A stretch of DNA of 64,000 nt, taken from assembly GCA_013397865.1 (NCBI GenBank), contig VZTI01001822.1, forward strand, positions 1-64,000. Reading direction: 5' to 3'. Source of the DNA: Struthidea cinerea (Eukaryota > Chordata > Aves > Passeriformes > Corcoracidae). How positions within the stretch are numbered: the first letter of the stretch is position 1; the number at the start of each line of letters is the position of its first letter. Positions 19,801 to 28,030 of this stretch are shown here, piece after piece. The position numbers and the translations under genes were made by a program. The notes under the pieces are model-generated. The model worked only from the letters and a program-made list of their open reading frames with translations. It was not told the DNA's origin and did not search any database.

Positions 19801-22718
19801 TTGACTCCACCAGGTACCAGATTGATCTGCTTCCAGCACCCCAAAAATCCACTGTTCCTGATGGCCTGATAAGCCTTCTGGTGCTACCCTCAATCCCCTG
19901 TCTCTGCAGGAAGGCTACCAGCTCTCAGTTGGAAGTCTCAGTGGTGCCGTCGGACAGTGAAGAGTCACTGCTGTCTCAGCGGCTGCCCCAGAGGAAGTCG
20001 TCCCTGGAGAGTCTCTACTTCACCCCCATCCTCCGTGAGACGCAGTCGCAGCTGGAGAGCAGCACCAACTCCCCGGGTGACTTCTCGCTCAACTCTGGGT
20101 GCAAGACTCGCTCAGCCCGGCGCCGCACTACCATCAACATCACCATGACAGATGTGAGCAGGGGGCCCCTGCTGGGGAATGCAGGGATCGGGAGCAGCAC
20201 TGCAGAGGGACCCAGCATGCTGGGAACTGAAAAGCTGAACATGACCTGTCAGTGTGCACTGGCAGCCTAAAGTCAAACCGTGTCCTTGGCTGATCCTCAG
20301 CACACTGGCAAGCAGGGCAAGGTGGGAATTCTGCCCCTCTGCCCCACTCTGGTGAGACCCCACCTGCAGAGCTGCCTCCAGCTCTGGGACCCCCAGCATC
20401 AGAAGGATGTGGAGCTGCTGGAGCAAGTCCAGAGGAGACCACAGAGATGCTTGTGAGGGCTGGAGCCCCTCTGCTCTGGAGACAGGCTGGGGGAGCTGAG
20501 GGTGTTCAGCCTGGAGAAGAGAAGGCTCTAGGGAGACCTTAGAGCCCCTGCCAGTGCCTAAAGGGGCTCTAAGAGAGCGGGAGAGAGACTTTGGACAAGG
20601 GCCTGGAGGCACAGGACAAGAGGGGATGGCTTCCCACTGCCAGAGGACAGGGTTAGATGGGATATTGGGAAGAAATTCTTGGCTGTGAGGGTGCTGAGGC
20701 CCTGGCACAGGCTGCCCAGAGAAGCTGTGGCTGCCCCATGCCTGGAAGTATTCAAGGCCAGGTTGGATGGGGCTTGGAGCAACCAGGTTTAGTGGAAGGT
20801 GTCCCAACCAAGGGAAGGGGGGGTGGAAGGAGATGAGCTTTAAAGTCCATTCAGCATAAACCCATCTGTGATCCCCTCATCTCTGGATTTTTCTCTCCCA
20901 GAAACAGGCACAGTCTGAGGAACTAGTCTGCATCAAGAACATCCCATTGGCTCAGTCCACAAAAACTTCTTCCCCTGCTAAGGGCCATCTGCACTCAGAT
21001 GCCTTCACCCGTTCCCTCACCAGCTTCCCCTCCCAGGAAACTCCTGTGAAGCTGGAAACCTCCTCCCCAGAGAAGATGCCTGGCAATTCAGCACTGTTGG
21101 GCCTCCCTGGGTACCGGCCAGTCACCCGTAGCTCCCTGCGCTTGCAGGGGAGCAGCAGCTCCAGCCTTGGTGTGTGTGGGTAGGGTAGGCGCTTGGGCTG
21201 TGGGGTTCTGCCCTGGCTTAGGGGAGTCAACTCTTACCTGGGACCCCCCTCATCTTCCCCTGCTTTGGATTTAGGCCGGAGCACCATGAGCCTGGGCACG
21301 TGCCAGGATGAGCCGGAGCAGCTGGATGACTGGAACCGCATTGCGGAGCTGCAGCGGCGGAACCAGGCCCGCCCCCCGCACCTGAAGACCAGCTACCCCC
21401 TAGAGAGCATGGTAAGGCGGGGGACAGGGAGGTCAGGCAGCCCTTTCTCCAGAACTGGGCTTTGGGAGGGGGTCTGGGAATGGACAGTGCCCCTCGGCAA
21501 CAGCCCTGCATACCCTCCCCAGCCCTCCACCTCTGTGGGAGCCATCACGGATGAGGACATGAAGATGGGGGACCCAGAAGAGACACTGCGACGTGCCAGC
21601 ATGCAGCCCTCCCAGATCATCGCCACCAGCAGCAGGGCAGGCGGCCAGTGCAGCACCCGGGCCCCCACCCAGGCCAGCAGCATCACTACCCGGCAGCAGA
21701 GGAAGCGCCTCTCGGAGGAGACCCACCAGGGCCCTGACACCCCCCCGGTGAGCTCAGCCCAGCCCCCCATTACAGCACCCTACTGGGGACAACTGCAGGT
21801 GTTCCCAGTTTTGAGGGAGCTGCTGTGGCCAACACCCCTACATGTTCCCATTGATCCTGGATTCCAGTGCCCAGCATTCCCAGCATCCAGGGGTGTGTCT
21901 AGTACTCATGATGCTCCCAGTGCTCGCAAGGAGGCCATTCCAGAGGCGAAGGGCTGAGCCTTCTGCCTTCCCTGGGCACTGCCACCCTCACTCCCATCCC
22001 CACCCTGCAGCCCCTCAGTTCCCTCATTGCTGCCAGCCCCACAGCAGGGTGACCCCCAGACGACAGTACCAGCTGGTCTCCTGTTTTCCAGTCCAAGAAG
22101 CCAACCAGCTGCTTCCCACGGCCCCAGACAGCCCAGGACCGCAGTGAGCAGAGTGGCTCTCAGGTCAGTCAAGAGAGCGAGCAGCCAGCCCCAGCCACGC
22201 AAGTAAGCTTCAGAGGGAAAAAGAGGGAGCAGGAGGGACCCCTCTGTCTTGTCCTACCCTGAGCTGATGGTCCTGCCCCTCCTCCGCAGGCTCAGAGGCG
22301 CCAGTCGATGGCATTCAGCATCCTCAACACCCCCAGGGAGCTGGGGAGGCGCCTGCTGCGCCGGGCAGCCGCCCAGAGGAGCACTCCTACAGCCTCCACC
22401 AGCAGCGGCACCCGCCGCTCCTCCCGCATCGCCACCGCCAAGTCCCCCAAGGGCAAGGTAGGTACTGCCTGAGCCCCTGGGCACACTTCTGAGCTCATGC
22501 TCACCCCAGTGCCCCCAACCCCTGCCCTGGGTTCATGCAGGCCATGGGGGAAAGGGGGACAGTCCCTGCTGTCCCTGGGGTGCCGTGGCAACAGCAGGTC
22601 CCAGCATGGGGCCTGGTCATGTTCATGGTCCCTGGTCATGTTCATGGTCCCTAACATCCCCTCTTCGCTCTGTCCTTTCCAGGCCAGTCGCCAGTTGCGC
22701 AAGGACAAGCAGTCCTGA
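4841..22718 (+). CDS. NUMA1: NuMA, nuclear mitotic apparatus protein 1 (25 coding exons)
   Basis: NuMA links dynein-dynactin and LGN at the cell cortex and focuses microtubule minus ends at spindle poles; in interphase it is nuclear. Exons: 4841-4913 (ATG 4872), 5880-5968, 7685-7764, 8471-8553, 8642-8722, 9001-9085, 9484-9610, 11029-11183, 11528-11645, 13102-13219, 13564-13704, 14041-14163, 15198-17300, 18000-18041, 18989-19057, 19160-19270, 19349-19567, 19668-19813, 19910-20153, 20902-21169, 21275-21411, 21523-21747, 22092-22202, 22290-22457, 22683-22718. All junctions are GT-AG and phase-consistent, giving 1706 codons plus stop. Recognition rests on the start MSLHGARVAALLAW and blocks such as MMQQRIDRL, MGDIMQTPQFQ, SLISSLEHEVSIL, HYDAKKQQNQEL, SLESLYFTP and GTCQDEPEQLDDWNRIAELQ. 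Human NuMA is about 2115 residues; the missing ~400 fall mainly in the central coiled coil. The start is chosen by homology and the upstream acceptor. Confidence 0.95.
5236..5662 (-). repeat. CR1 LINE fragment (NUMA1 intron)
   Basis: It reads on the plus strand from the reversed 3' tail ('gaatcatagaa', 'ggttggaaggga') into the C-terminal reverse-transcriptase and 3' UTR region, and is 5'-truncated. Positions 5280-5625 are identical, as far as I can see by eye, to 11856-12201. A 15-bp duplication ('cagatgtggagctcc') follows at about 5687-5714. Confidence 0.9.
7105..7256 (+). repeat. CR1 LINE 3' end fragment
   Basis: This plus-strand CR1 tail ends 'ttccaactcaggatag' and is preceded by the usual 'ttggattcaatgaccc' block. 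It lies in the intron between NUMA1 coding exons 2 and 3. Its last 29 bases recur at 3456-3484. Confidence 0.75.
9812..10340 (-). repeat. CR1 LINE fragment (NUMA1 intron)
   Basis: It starts 'agaatcatggaatcattcag' and has the 'accatcgagtccagctgttcc' block typical of a CR1 subfamily different from the copies at 5236 and 11815. It is 5'-truncated and lies between NUMA1 coding exons 7 and 8. Confidence 0.88.
10440..10920. repeat. LTR-like AT-rich block with a 19-bp inverted repeat
   Basis: AT-rich sequence interrupts a GC-rich intron. It contains 'aggaactgatgccttaaaa' at 10775-10793 and its exact reverse complement at 10897-10915. The texture ('ggaggcctccaggggcaaatac') resembles avian LTRs, but I cannot name the family or fix the ends. 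There are no coding remains. Confidence 0.4.
11815..12480 (-). repeat. CR1 LINE fragment (NUMA1 intron)
   Basis: This is a longer copy in the same orientation as the one at 5236-5662, identical to it over 346 bp and then extending further into the CR1 reverse-transcriptase region. The tail begins near 'gggttggaagggacc'. It lies between NUMA1 coding exons 9 and 10. Confidence 0.9.
14600..15172 (-). mobile_element. solo LTR, avian ERVL-like
   Basis: The blocks match the common avian LTR that reads, on this strand, 'gggacaggggagagaaaa', 'ggttgagataaggcagttta', 'catatggtgtggaatatccc', 'tttggttaatttgggtcag', then 'cagtcagacccaatag'. No internal retroviral genes flank it, so it is a solo LTR. Orientation is inferred from the TATA-like order in related copies and is less sure than identity. 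It ends about 25 bases before the acceptor of the 2.1-kb NuMA exon. Confidence 0.75.
15198..17300 (+). other. NUMA1: NuMA central coiled-coil exon (2103 nt)
   Basis: A single uninterrupted 701-codon exon, residues about 415-1115, is rich in Glu, Gln, Leu, Ala and Lys with heptad character throughout. The tail half aligns well with mammalian NuMA (SLISSLEHEVSILHRQ, GESKELKRLILAESEKSKK). The first half matches only in pieces, such as RERDAALQQL and LEDEKRRAAE, so several coil segments are absent. The acceptor at 15197 lies about 25 bases after the end of a solo LTR. Confidence 0.85.
17440..17947 (+). repeat. CR1 LINE fragment (NUMA1 intron)
   Basis: A plus-strand CR1 runs from 'gtgctggagtgtttctagag' to the tail 'ttccaacctaaatgattcca', including a G-run near 17548. 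It lies between the large coiled-coil exon and the 42-nt exon at 18000, whose acceptor is only about 50 bases after the CR1 tail. Confidence 0.9.
20265..20855 (+). repeat. CR1 LINE fragment (NUMA1 intron)
   Basis: This plus-strand CR1 3' part reads 'gagaccccacctgcagagct', 'gaaggatgtggagctgctgg', then 'ggttggatggggcttggagc'. It lies in the intron between the LGN-binding exon (19910-20153) and the exon at 20902. Confidence 0.9.
22615..22655. repeat. 19-bp tandem duplication
   Basis: Two adjacent copies of 'ctggtcatgttcatggtcc' lie in the last NUMA1 intron, about 30 bases before the final coding exon acceptor (22682). It is a short minisatellite-like duplication that may vary between individuals. 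Confidence 0.7.
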
Positions 22719-23169
22719 GGTTTTCCCAGTCCCCGCGTTGCTGGCTCAGCCCTGGCCACCACCTACACCCCCTCACCTCTCCCTGACCCGCCAGGGCCCA
22801 GGAGCACTGAGGGGGAGCAGGTGGGGCCATCCATATGACTGCCTTGCATATCCCACTGACAACTGTGGGAGTGCCCTGGGCATGGCAGGGCCCCCTTGCC
22901 CTTCCTTGTACCCATTGTCACCCCTAACCCTCTCGGAACCCAAGGCAAGGGGATGCACAGGGGTTGAGGGCTAGAAACACACATGGGTGGAGGGGCTGAG
23001 CTCTCCCCAGGGATCTCCTGGAGCCCCAGTTACAGGGACAGAGGTGAAACTTGGCATCCCTAGGGCCAATTCCCCCTGCTCCCTGTGTGTCGGACCCCCC
23101 CCCACCTGCCCTGTCCTCCTGCTCCTCCTGGGGAAGCTGAGGCAGCATTTTTAAATGTTTCTACTTGTA

Positions 23170-23175
23170 AATAAA
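23170..23175 (+). terminator. NUMA1: NUMA1 polyadenylation signal
   Basis: A canonical AATAAA lies 452 bases after the NUMA1 stop (22718), with GT/T-rich sequence following ('gtgtatttttcacc'). It fixes the 3' UTR at about 22719-23195 and leaves roughly 400 bases before the oppositely directed XNDC1 stop codon. Confidence 0.85.
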
Positions 23176-23600
23176 GTGTATTTTTCACCTGCTCTGGAGA
23201 TCCTGGCTTCCTCCTCCTACAGTCCACATGCACTGGAACCCTTACCAGGGCTTGAGGGGAGGAAAAGCATGACCTCCTCCTTGTCCTATCACTGTCCCCA
23301 CCAACTGCACAGGGTGTCCCAAGGCAGGATGCTCACCCAGAGAACTTGCTGTAGCACCACACAGTGCAGATTTCTGTCTTTTTTCTTTCTTTCCTTTAAC
23401 TTACTCTTCTCCAGTAGCAACTCCTGCCATTACAGTGTTTCAAACCTCACCAAACCTGGCCATAGGGTTGGAAGCATCTTCTCCATCCTCATACCAGCCT
23501 TGCCACAAATGTCCTGGGGCTGCAGTGTCTCTGCCCCTTGGAGCACTGCAGGTTCAGCCCCCGGGGTGGTGACACAGGGTTTGTCCCCAGCTCTGTTGTC

Positions 23601-24080
23601 CTACTGCAGACACTGGGGTGAGGACAGGGCCCCTGGTGTCTCCCCACAGTTGCTGGCATGCTGCTCTGCCTCTGCCATGCCAAAGGGCATCTGGCAAATG
23701 GGGCAGGACACCCAGGCATCAGAGGACATGAAAGGCCAGGCTGTGGTGGGGTCTTCTCCACACTGGGAGGCATGTGTGGGGAGCAGATCCAGCAGGAAGT
23801 AGCCTGTGGAAAGGGAAGGTGATGTGGTTGTCACAGGCTTGCTGGTCTTCGGATAATATGGGTTTGGATTGACACCCTCCCTAATGGTTCTCATGGCAGC
23901 CTAGGATACACTGATGTCCTTCTAGTGCCAGGGCACCAGCAGGAGCGATGTGTCCCAGCTATGGAACTGCCACCAGTATCCCCATTTGCTGCTCAGTGTC
24001 CCCTTGCCACCAGAGGACACCCCTGCCAAGCACCCACCTGAGCAGATGGGGCAGACACCTGTCTCCCCATCACTGCTGGC
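23601..24080 (-). other. XNDC1: tandem C2HC zinc fingers of XNDC1
   Basis: The first finger is split by an intron: CPICS ends exon 8 (24038) and GYFLLDLLPTHASQC opens exon 9 (23803). The second is CPICQMPFGMAEAEQHASNC. Both have identical spacing and both read His-Ala-Ser-x-Cys at the end, suggesting an internal duplication. RAD18's UBZ4 has the same C-x2-C-x11-H-x3-C spacing, but an Asp usual in the HxxxC segment is not seen here, so ubiquitin binding is not assured. Confidence 0.75.
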
Positions 24081-26883
24081 CTGTCCCCCGTCATTCCTCC
24101 TGATGCGTCTCTCTCGGGGGCCGTGGGCTCGGGCTCTTCCTCTCACCCTGGGTGGCCTTGAGGTGGCAGCTGGAGCCCTGCAGAGGGGTCACATGCTGAA
24201 GGCACCCTATACCACATTCTGCCAGCCCAAAAGAGTGAAGGGCTGGGCACAGAGCTATCTGGGAAAGACAGAGTGGTAAATGGCCAGGGTGAGGGCAGGA
24301 GGAAGACAATGACCCGAGGGATTACCTGCCAACAGGGCTGGGAGCACAGTGCCTGTCCGGCTGCCTGCAGATGCTCGCAGGGGCTGCAGGGACATCCAGT
24401 GCAGAACCTGGGGAAGAGCAGGCAGGCAGGAATCATGGAGACACAGGACAGTTTGGGTTGGAAGAGATTTTAAAACTCATTTTGTTCCAAGCCCCTCCCA
24501 CCAAGGGCAGGGACACCTTCCACTAGACCATGTTGCTCCAAGCCCCTCAAACCTGGCATTGGACACTTCCAGGGATGGGACAGCCACAGCTGCTCTGGGC
24601 AACCTGTGCTGGTATTTTACCACCATCACAGGGAAGAATTTCTTCCTAATATTCCATCTAACCCTGTCCTCTGACAGTTTGAAGCCATCGCCCCTTGTCT
24701 TGTCCTCCCAGGCCATTGTCCCTCTTTTGGAGCCCCTTTAGGCAGTGGAAGGGGCTCTCAGTTCTCCTCAGAATCTTCTCCAGGCTGAACATCCCCAGAT
24801 GTCCCAGCCTGTCTCCACAGCAGAGGGGCTCCAGCCGTCTCCATGGCCTCCTCTGAAATCATTTCAGTAGCTCCACACCCTTCTGATGTTGGGGGTCCCA
24901 GAGTTGGGGGCAGCTCTGCACATGGGGTCTCACCTGAGTGGAGCAGAGGGACAGAATTCCCCCTTGCCCTGCTGCCCACAGTGGCTGGGGACGAGCCCAG
25001 GACACGGCTGTGCAGATTCACCCACCTGGCACTGCAGGACCTCCCACGTCCTTGGCCAGCAGCTCCGGGTGACCCCCCAGGGTTCTCGGGCCAGCTCTGG
25101 GCCTCAGCGCCTGGTTCCGTGCTGCCAACAGCACCATCCGGGCAGAGCGGCTGAGGTGGGCCGGGCTCCCGGCAGCTGCTTCCAGCTTCCACAGGTGGCT
25201 CCTCAGCTGCTCCTCTTCCCTGGATCTCCTGGGAATAGGGAGTGTCAGCATTACAGGAGGAGAAAGCTGGTGGGAGCTGGGGCTCTGGGCTCCAAGGAAG
25301 CACTTCAAGGGGCTCCAGGCCACACTGTGTGGGGACAGGATGGGGTGGACCTGACCAGGCCACTTACAAGCATGTTTCAGGAAAGAAAGTCCGGTGAAAG
25401 GCAGGGCTGGAGCACCAGGGTCTGTCTGAGAGCTCAGCATCCTCCTGCAGGACAAGGGGAGGCCCCAGGCAATTGAGATAGGTACCTTGTGCCCACCACT
25501 CTGGGCACAGCCCCTGGTCCTGGCTCAGCCCAGCAAGTGCCTCCCATGCTTTCCATGGGGCACAAGTGGTGTCCGTGGAGGAGCTGCCCCTTCCTGCTGC
25601 CTCCCCAGGGAGAGGGGTACATGGAGGTGGGAGAGACACCTACTGCCTCCAGGGATGGCCGGGGGTGCTCAGGCTCCTGCTCCTGTGGTGTACGCAGGCG
25701 GATGAAGGAGAGCCCGAAGCGGCTGCACGGACTGAAGGGCTGGCTGCAGGTGAGCCGCACACGGTCCCACTTCTGCCCCACTGTCAGCTCCAGGAAGTCT
25801 GCTGTGTGGGGGAGAGCAGCTGGGGTGGATGGGGCACAGCAGTGACCACTGTCCCAACACCACTCCTGCCTCTGCTTGTTGCTCTGTTGCTGTGCCACCC
25901 AGGACATCTGGGGGATTATGGGCACAAGAGAGGCTAGGGCAGGGGAGCAGAGCTGGTACAGCTCTCCTGAGGCCATGAACAACCCTGACCCCTGGTCTGC
26001 CTGTCCCCTTCTACCCTCCCATCAGCTACATCCTACTGCCAGCCCGTCTCCCCCCCCAGCCAGCCCTATGCCATCACCATTCCCCCATGTCAACTCCATC
26101 CCACCACCAGGCCCACAGCTCTTCCCCATGCCTTTTTCCTTTGGATCAATCCTTACCTTCCTTAAACATCCGAACCCCACAGCGATTCTGGTCCAGCTTT
26201 GAGTCAGCTGGTGTCATCAGTGTGACAGTGGGCACCAAGGTGAGATAGGGCTGGTCACAAGGCCATGAGGAACGTCCAACCTCAATCTGCAGAAAGGCGC
26301 TGCCATAGTTTCCTGGGGAGCAGCGAGAAGGACAGGGCAAGGCAGTTCAGAGCTGCCGACCCAGTCGTGGGGCACAGCCCTGGCTCCTTCACGGGGATGG
26401 GGGACAGGGAAGTACCAACATCAACGTAGCCAATGAGACTGGCTCTCTCTAGCTGCAGCTCCACACTCAGCTGCCTGCTGTGCTCCTTGGGGCAGCCAAA
26501 CCAGGGCCGTATGCCATCCTCACTCAGCAGGTTCTCCGCTGGGTACTTGGGGTCCTGCACACACAGCAGGGACACAGCATCATGCACCAAGCCCTCCCTG
26601 AACACCTTCCCCTCCAGCTCGCTCTGGGCACAGGGGCAAAGCACAGAATTCTCTGGTAACCCACAGGAACAACACCCTATTTTGAGAGAGCAAGAATCAG
26701 GAGGAATTCTTGCCCTTCAGCCTAGCAAGGAGAGCTAGTGCTGCACCCTGTCACACCCTGACCCACCTCTTCAGAGACCCCAGCAGCTCAGAGGGATCAC
26801 CCCCCACACCAAGCCCCCCAGAGGAAACCCCCAGGCACCTGGGAGGAGAAGGACACCACATAGCTGATTTTAACTGGAGCCAT
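23601..26883 (-). CDS. XNDC1: XRCC1 N-terminal-domain protein with two C-terminal UBZ-like zinc fingers
   Basis: Exons in transcript order: 26883-26839, 26554-26416, 26312-26157, 25801-25644, 25444-25368, 25228-25026, 24407-24326, 24177-24038, 23803-23601. All are GT-AG and phases match throughout, giving 400 residues. The start MAPVKISYVVSFSSQ and DPKYPAENLL, RPWFGCP, LQLERASLIGYVDVG and NYGSAFLQIEVGRSSWP match the XRCC1 N-terminal (galactose-binding-like) family. In XRCC1 that domain binds DNA polymerase beta and nicked DNA. Exon 6 has an acidic and basic helical stretch (SREEEQLRSHL). Residues 329-348 and 367-386 form two C-x2-C-x11-H-x3-C fingers, as in RAD18-type UBZ4 domains. The function of the whole protein is not known to me; a role in DNA damage or ubiquitin signalling is inference. 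The CAGCAG acceptor at exon 4 may give a one-residue variant. Confidence 0.88.
24440..25015 (-). repeat. CR1 LINE fragment (XNDC1 intron 6)
   Basis: It begins 'acaggacagtttgggttgga' and continues through 'ccttccactagaccatgttg' to 'tggggacgagcccaggacac'. It is a diverged relative of the 5236/11815 copies. It lies between XNDC1 exons 7 and 6 and ends close to the exon 6 donor (25025). Confidence 0.9.
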
Positions 26884-26944
26884 TCAGGATCCTCTGGAGA
26901 CAACACTGCCAGAACATAACTTCCATTCAGATCCCTCCAGTGCC

Positions 26945-28030
26945 TGGTGGAGAGAGGACAATCTGGTGAGCTTGAACATCTCCAGGCTCTGGAACCATTC
27001 AGCAGCTCCCCAGTCCCACATCCCACCGCCTCAGTGCCCCCCAGACCTGCCCCACCACCCCTCAGGCTACTGCCCCAGCAGTGACCCCCACATCTGACTC
27101 ACAACCCCCCAGCCCCGATCAGCCACCCCTGTGCCCCCAGCTCACCCCATAACCCCCAATTCTCGCCCCATTCTGCTACGCGGGTGCCACCCATATCCAG
27201 CCCACAAGCCCCAGCCCTATTCTGTCCCTCCAGTGCCCCCAAGTCCTTCCCCACAAGTGCCTTCAGCTCCACACCCCGTGTTCCCAGACCCACAACAACG
27301 CCCCAGAGCTATTCTGCTATCGCAGTAGCCCCCAGTCCTTCCCCACCTTCCCAGTCCTATTAAACCCCTGGCTCTGCCCCACAGCCTCTCCACGCCATTC
27401 CCGACCCCAGTGCCACCCAGTCCTTCCCCCCGCAGCTCCCCATTCACCCCCAGCCCCAACCGCACCGACCCTGAATTTCCCGCCGCCCAAATCACGTGAC
27501 CCCCGAGGCCCGTGGCCCGCTTCCCGCTCCTCACTGCCCGCCCCGCTTCAGCCCCTCTCCCGACCCCGGTCCGGTTCAGGCCCCCGGCCCGGGGCAGCCG
27601 CGGCACCTGACAGGACACGTAGTCCCCGGGCACCGCCGCGCTACAGCCCCACGCGGGCGGGGCTCAGGAACCATCTGCTACGTGCGCCCTTTCCGGAACA
27701 GCACGCGGCGGTAGCGGAAAGGGGCGGGCAGGGGCAGGGCGGCGGCCCGGCAGCGCTGACTCTGCCGGCGCCGCGGTGGGAGGCGGCCGGTGCTGCCCAG
27801 GGGCGTTACACGTACCGCTGCGGGCCTGTCAATGGCAGCCGGTCCCCAGCCCTGACAGCTCACCGCTTTTATGCGCCCGAATGGCGCGTCTGGCAGCTGT
27901 TCCACTCCTCCCCTCTCCTGATTGGCTGTCGGGGCAGCGCCGCGCCCAGCGATTGGCCCAAGGTGCGGCAGCTTGCCCGGTGATTGGCGGACGGCGGCGG
28001 AAAGAGCTGGCTACTGGGGGGCGGGGCAAG
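26945..28030. promoter_or_regulatory. bidirectional XNDC1/RNF121 promoter with CCAAT array
   Basis: A GC-rich interval separates the divergent genes. Three ATTGG (inverted CCAAT) motifs lie at 27921-27925, 27952-27956 and 27983-27987, exactly 31 bp apart, just upstream of the RNF121 ATG at 28031. On the minus strand, a 'gcataaaagc' TATA-like element lies near 27870. A possible XNDC1 leader donor lies at about 27609 (TCAG|GTGCCG), and a leader acceptor precedes its coding exon near 26942. NF-Y binding is inferred from spacing and motif only. Confidence 0.6.

Larger units (their letters stand above)
19668..22718 (+). other. NUMA1: NuMA C-terminal tail: LGN-binding, NLS, mitotic phosphosites
   Basis: The exon at 19910-20153 carries the LGN/GPSM2-binding core (LSQRLPQRKSSLESLYFTP), and TRSARRRTT follows. 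The exon at 21523-21747 has the basic TTRQQRKR part of the nuclear localisation signal. The exon at 22290-22457 has RRQSMAFSILNTP, retaining the Thr-Pro equivalent to human T2055 (here about residue 1653). The equivalents of human T2015 and S2087 lack the following proline, and no tankyrase RxxPDG motif is seen. The protein ends ASRQLRKDKQS, unlike the human end. Confidence 0.75.

Noticed and set aside
27217..27663. XNDC1 start placed in the GC-rich promoter (ATG at 27663)
   Set aside because: Its phase does not fit exon 2, and the ATG at 26883 gives the exact family start MAPVKIS with the right phase.
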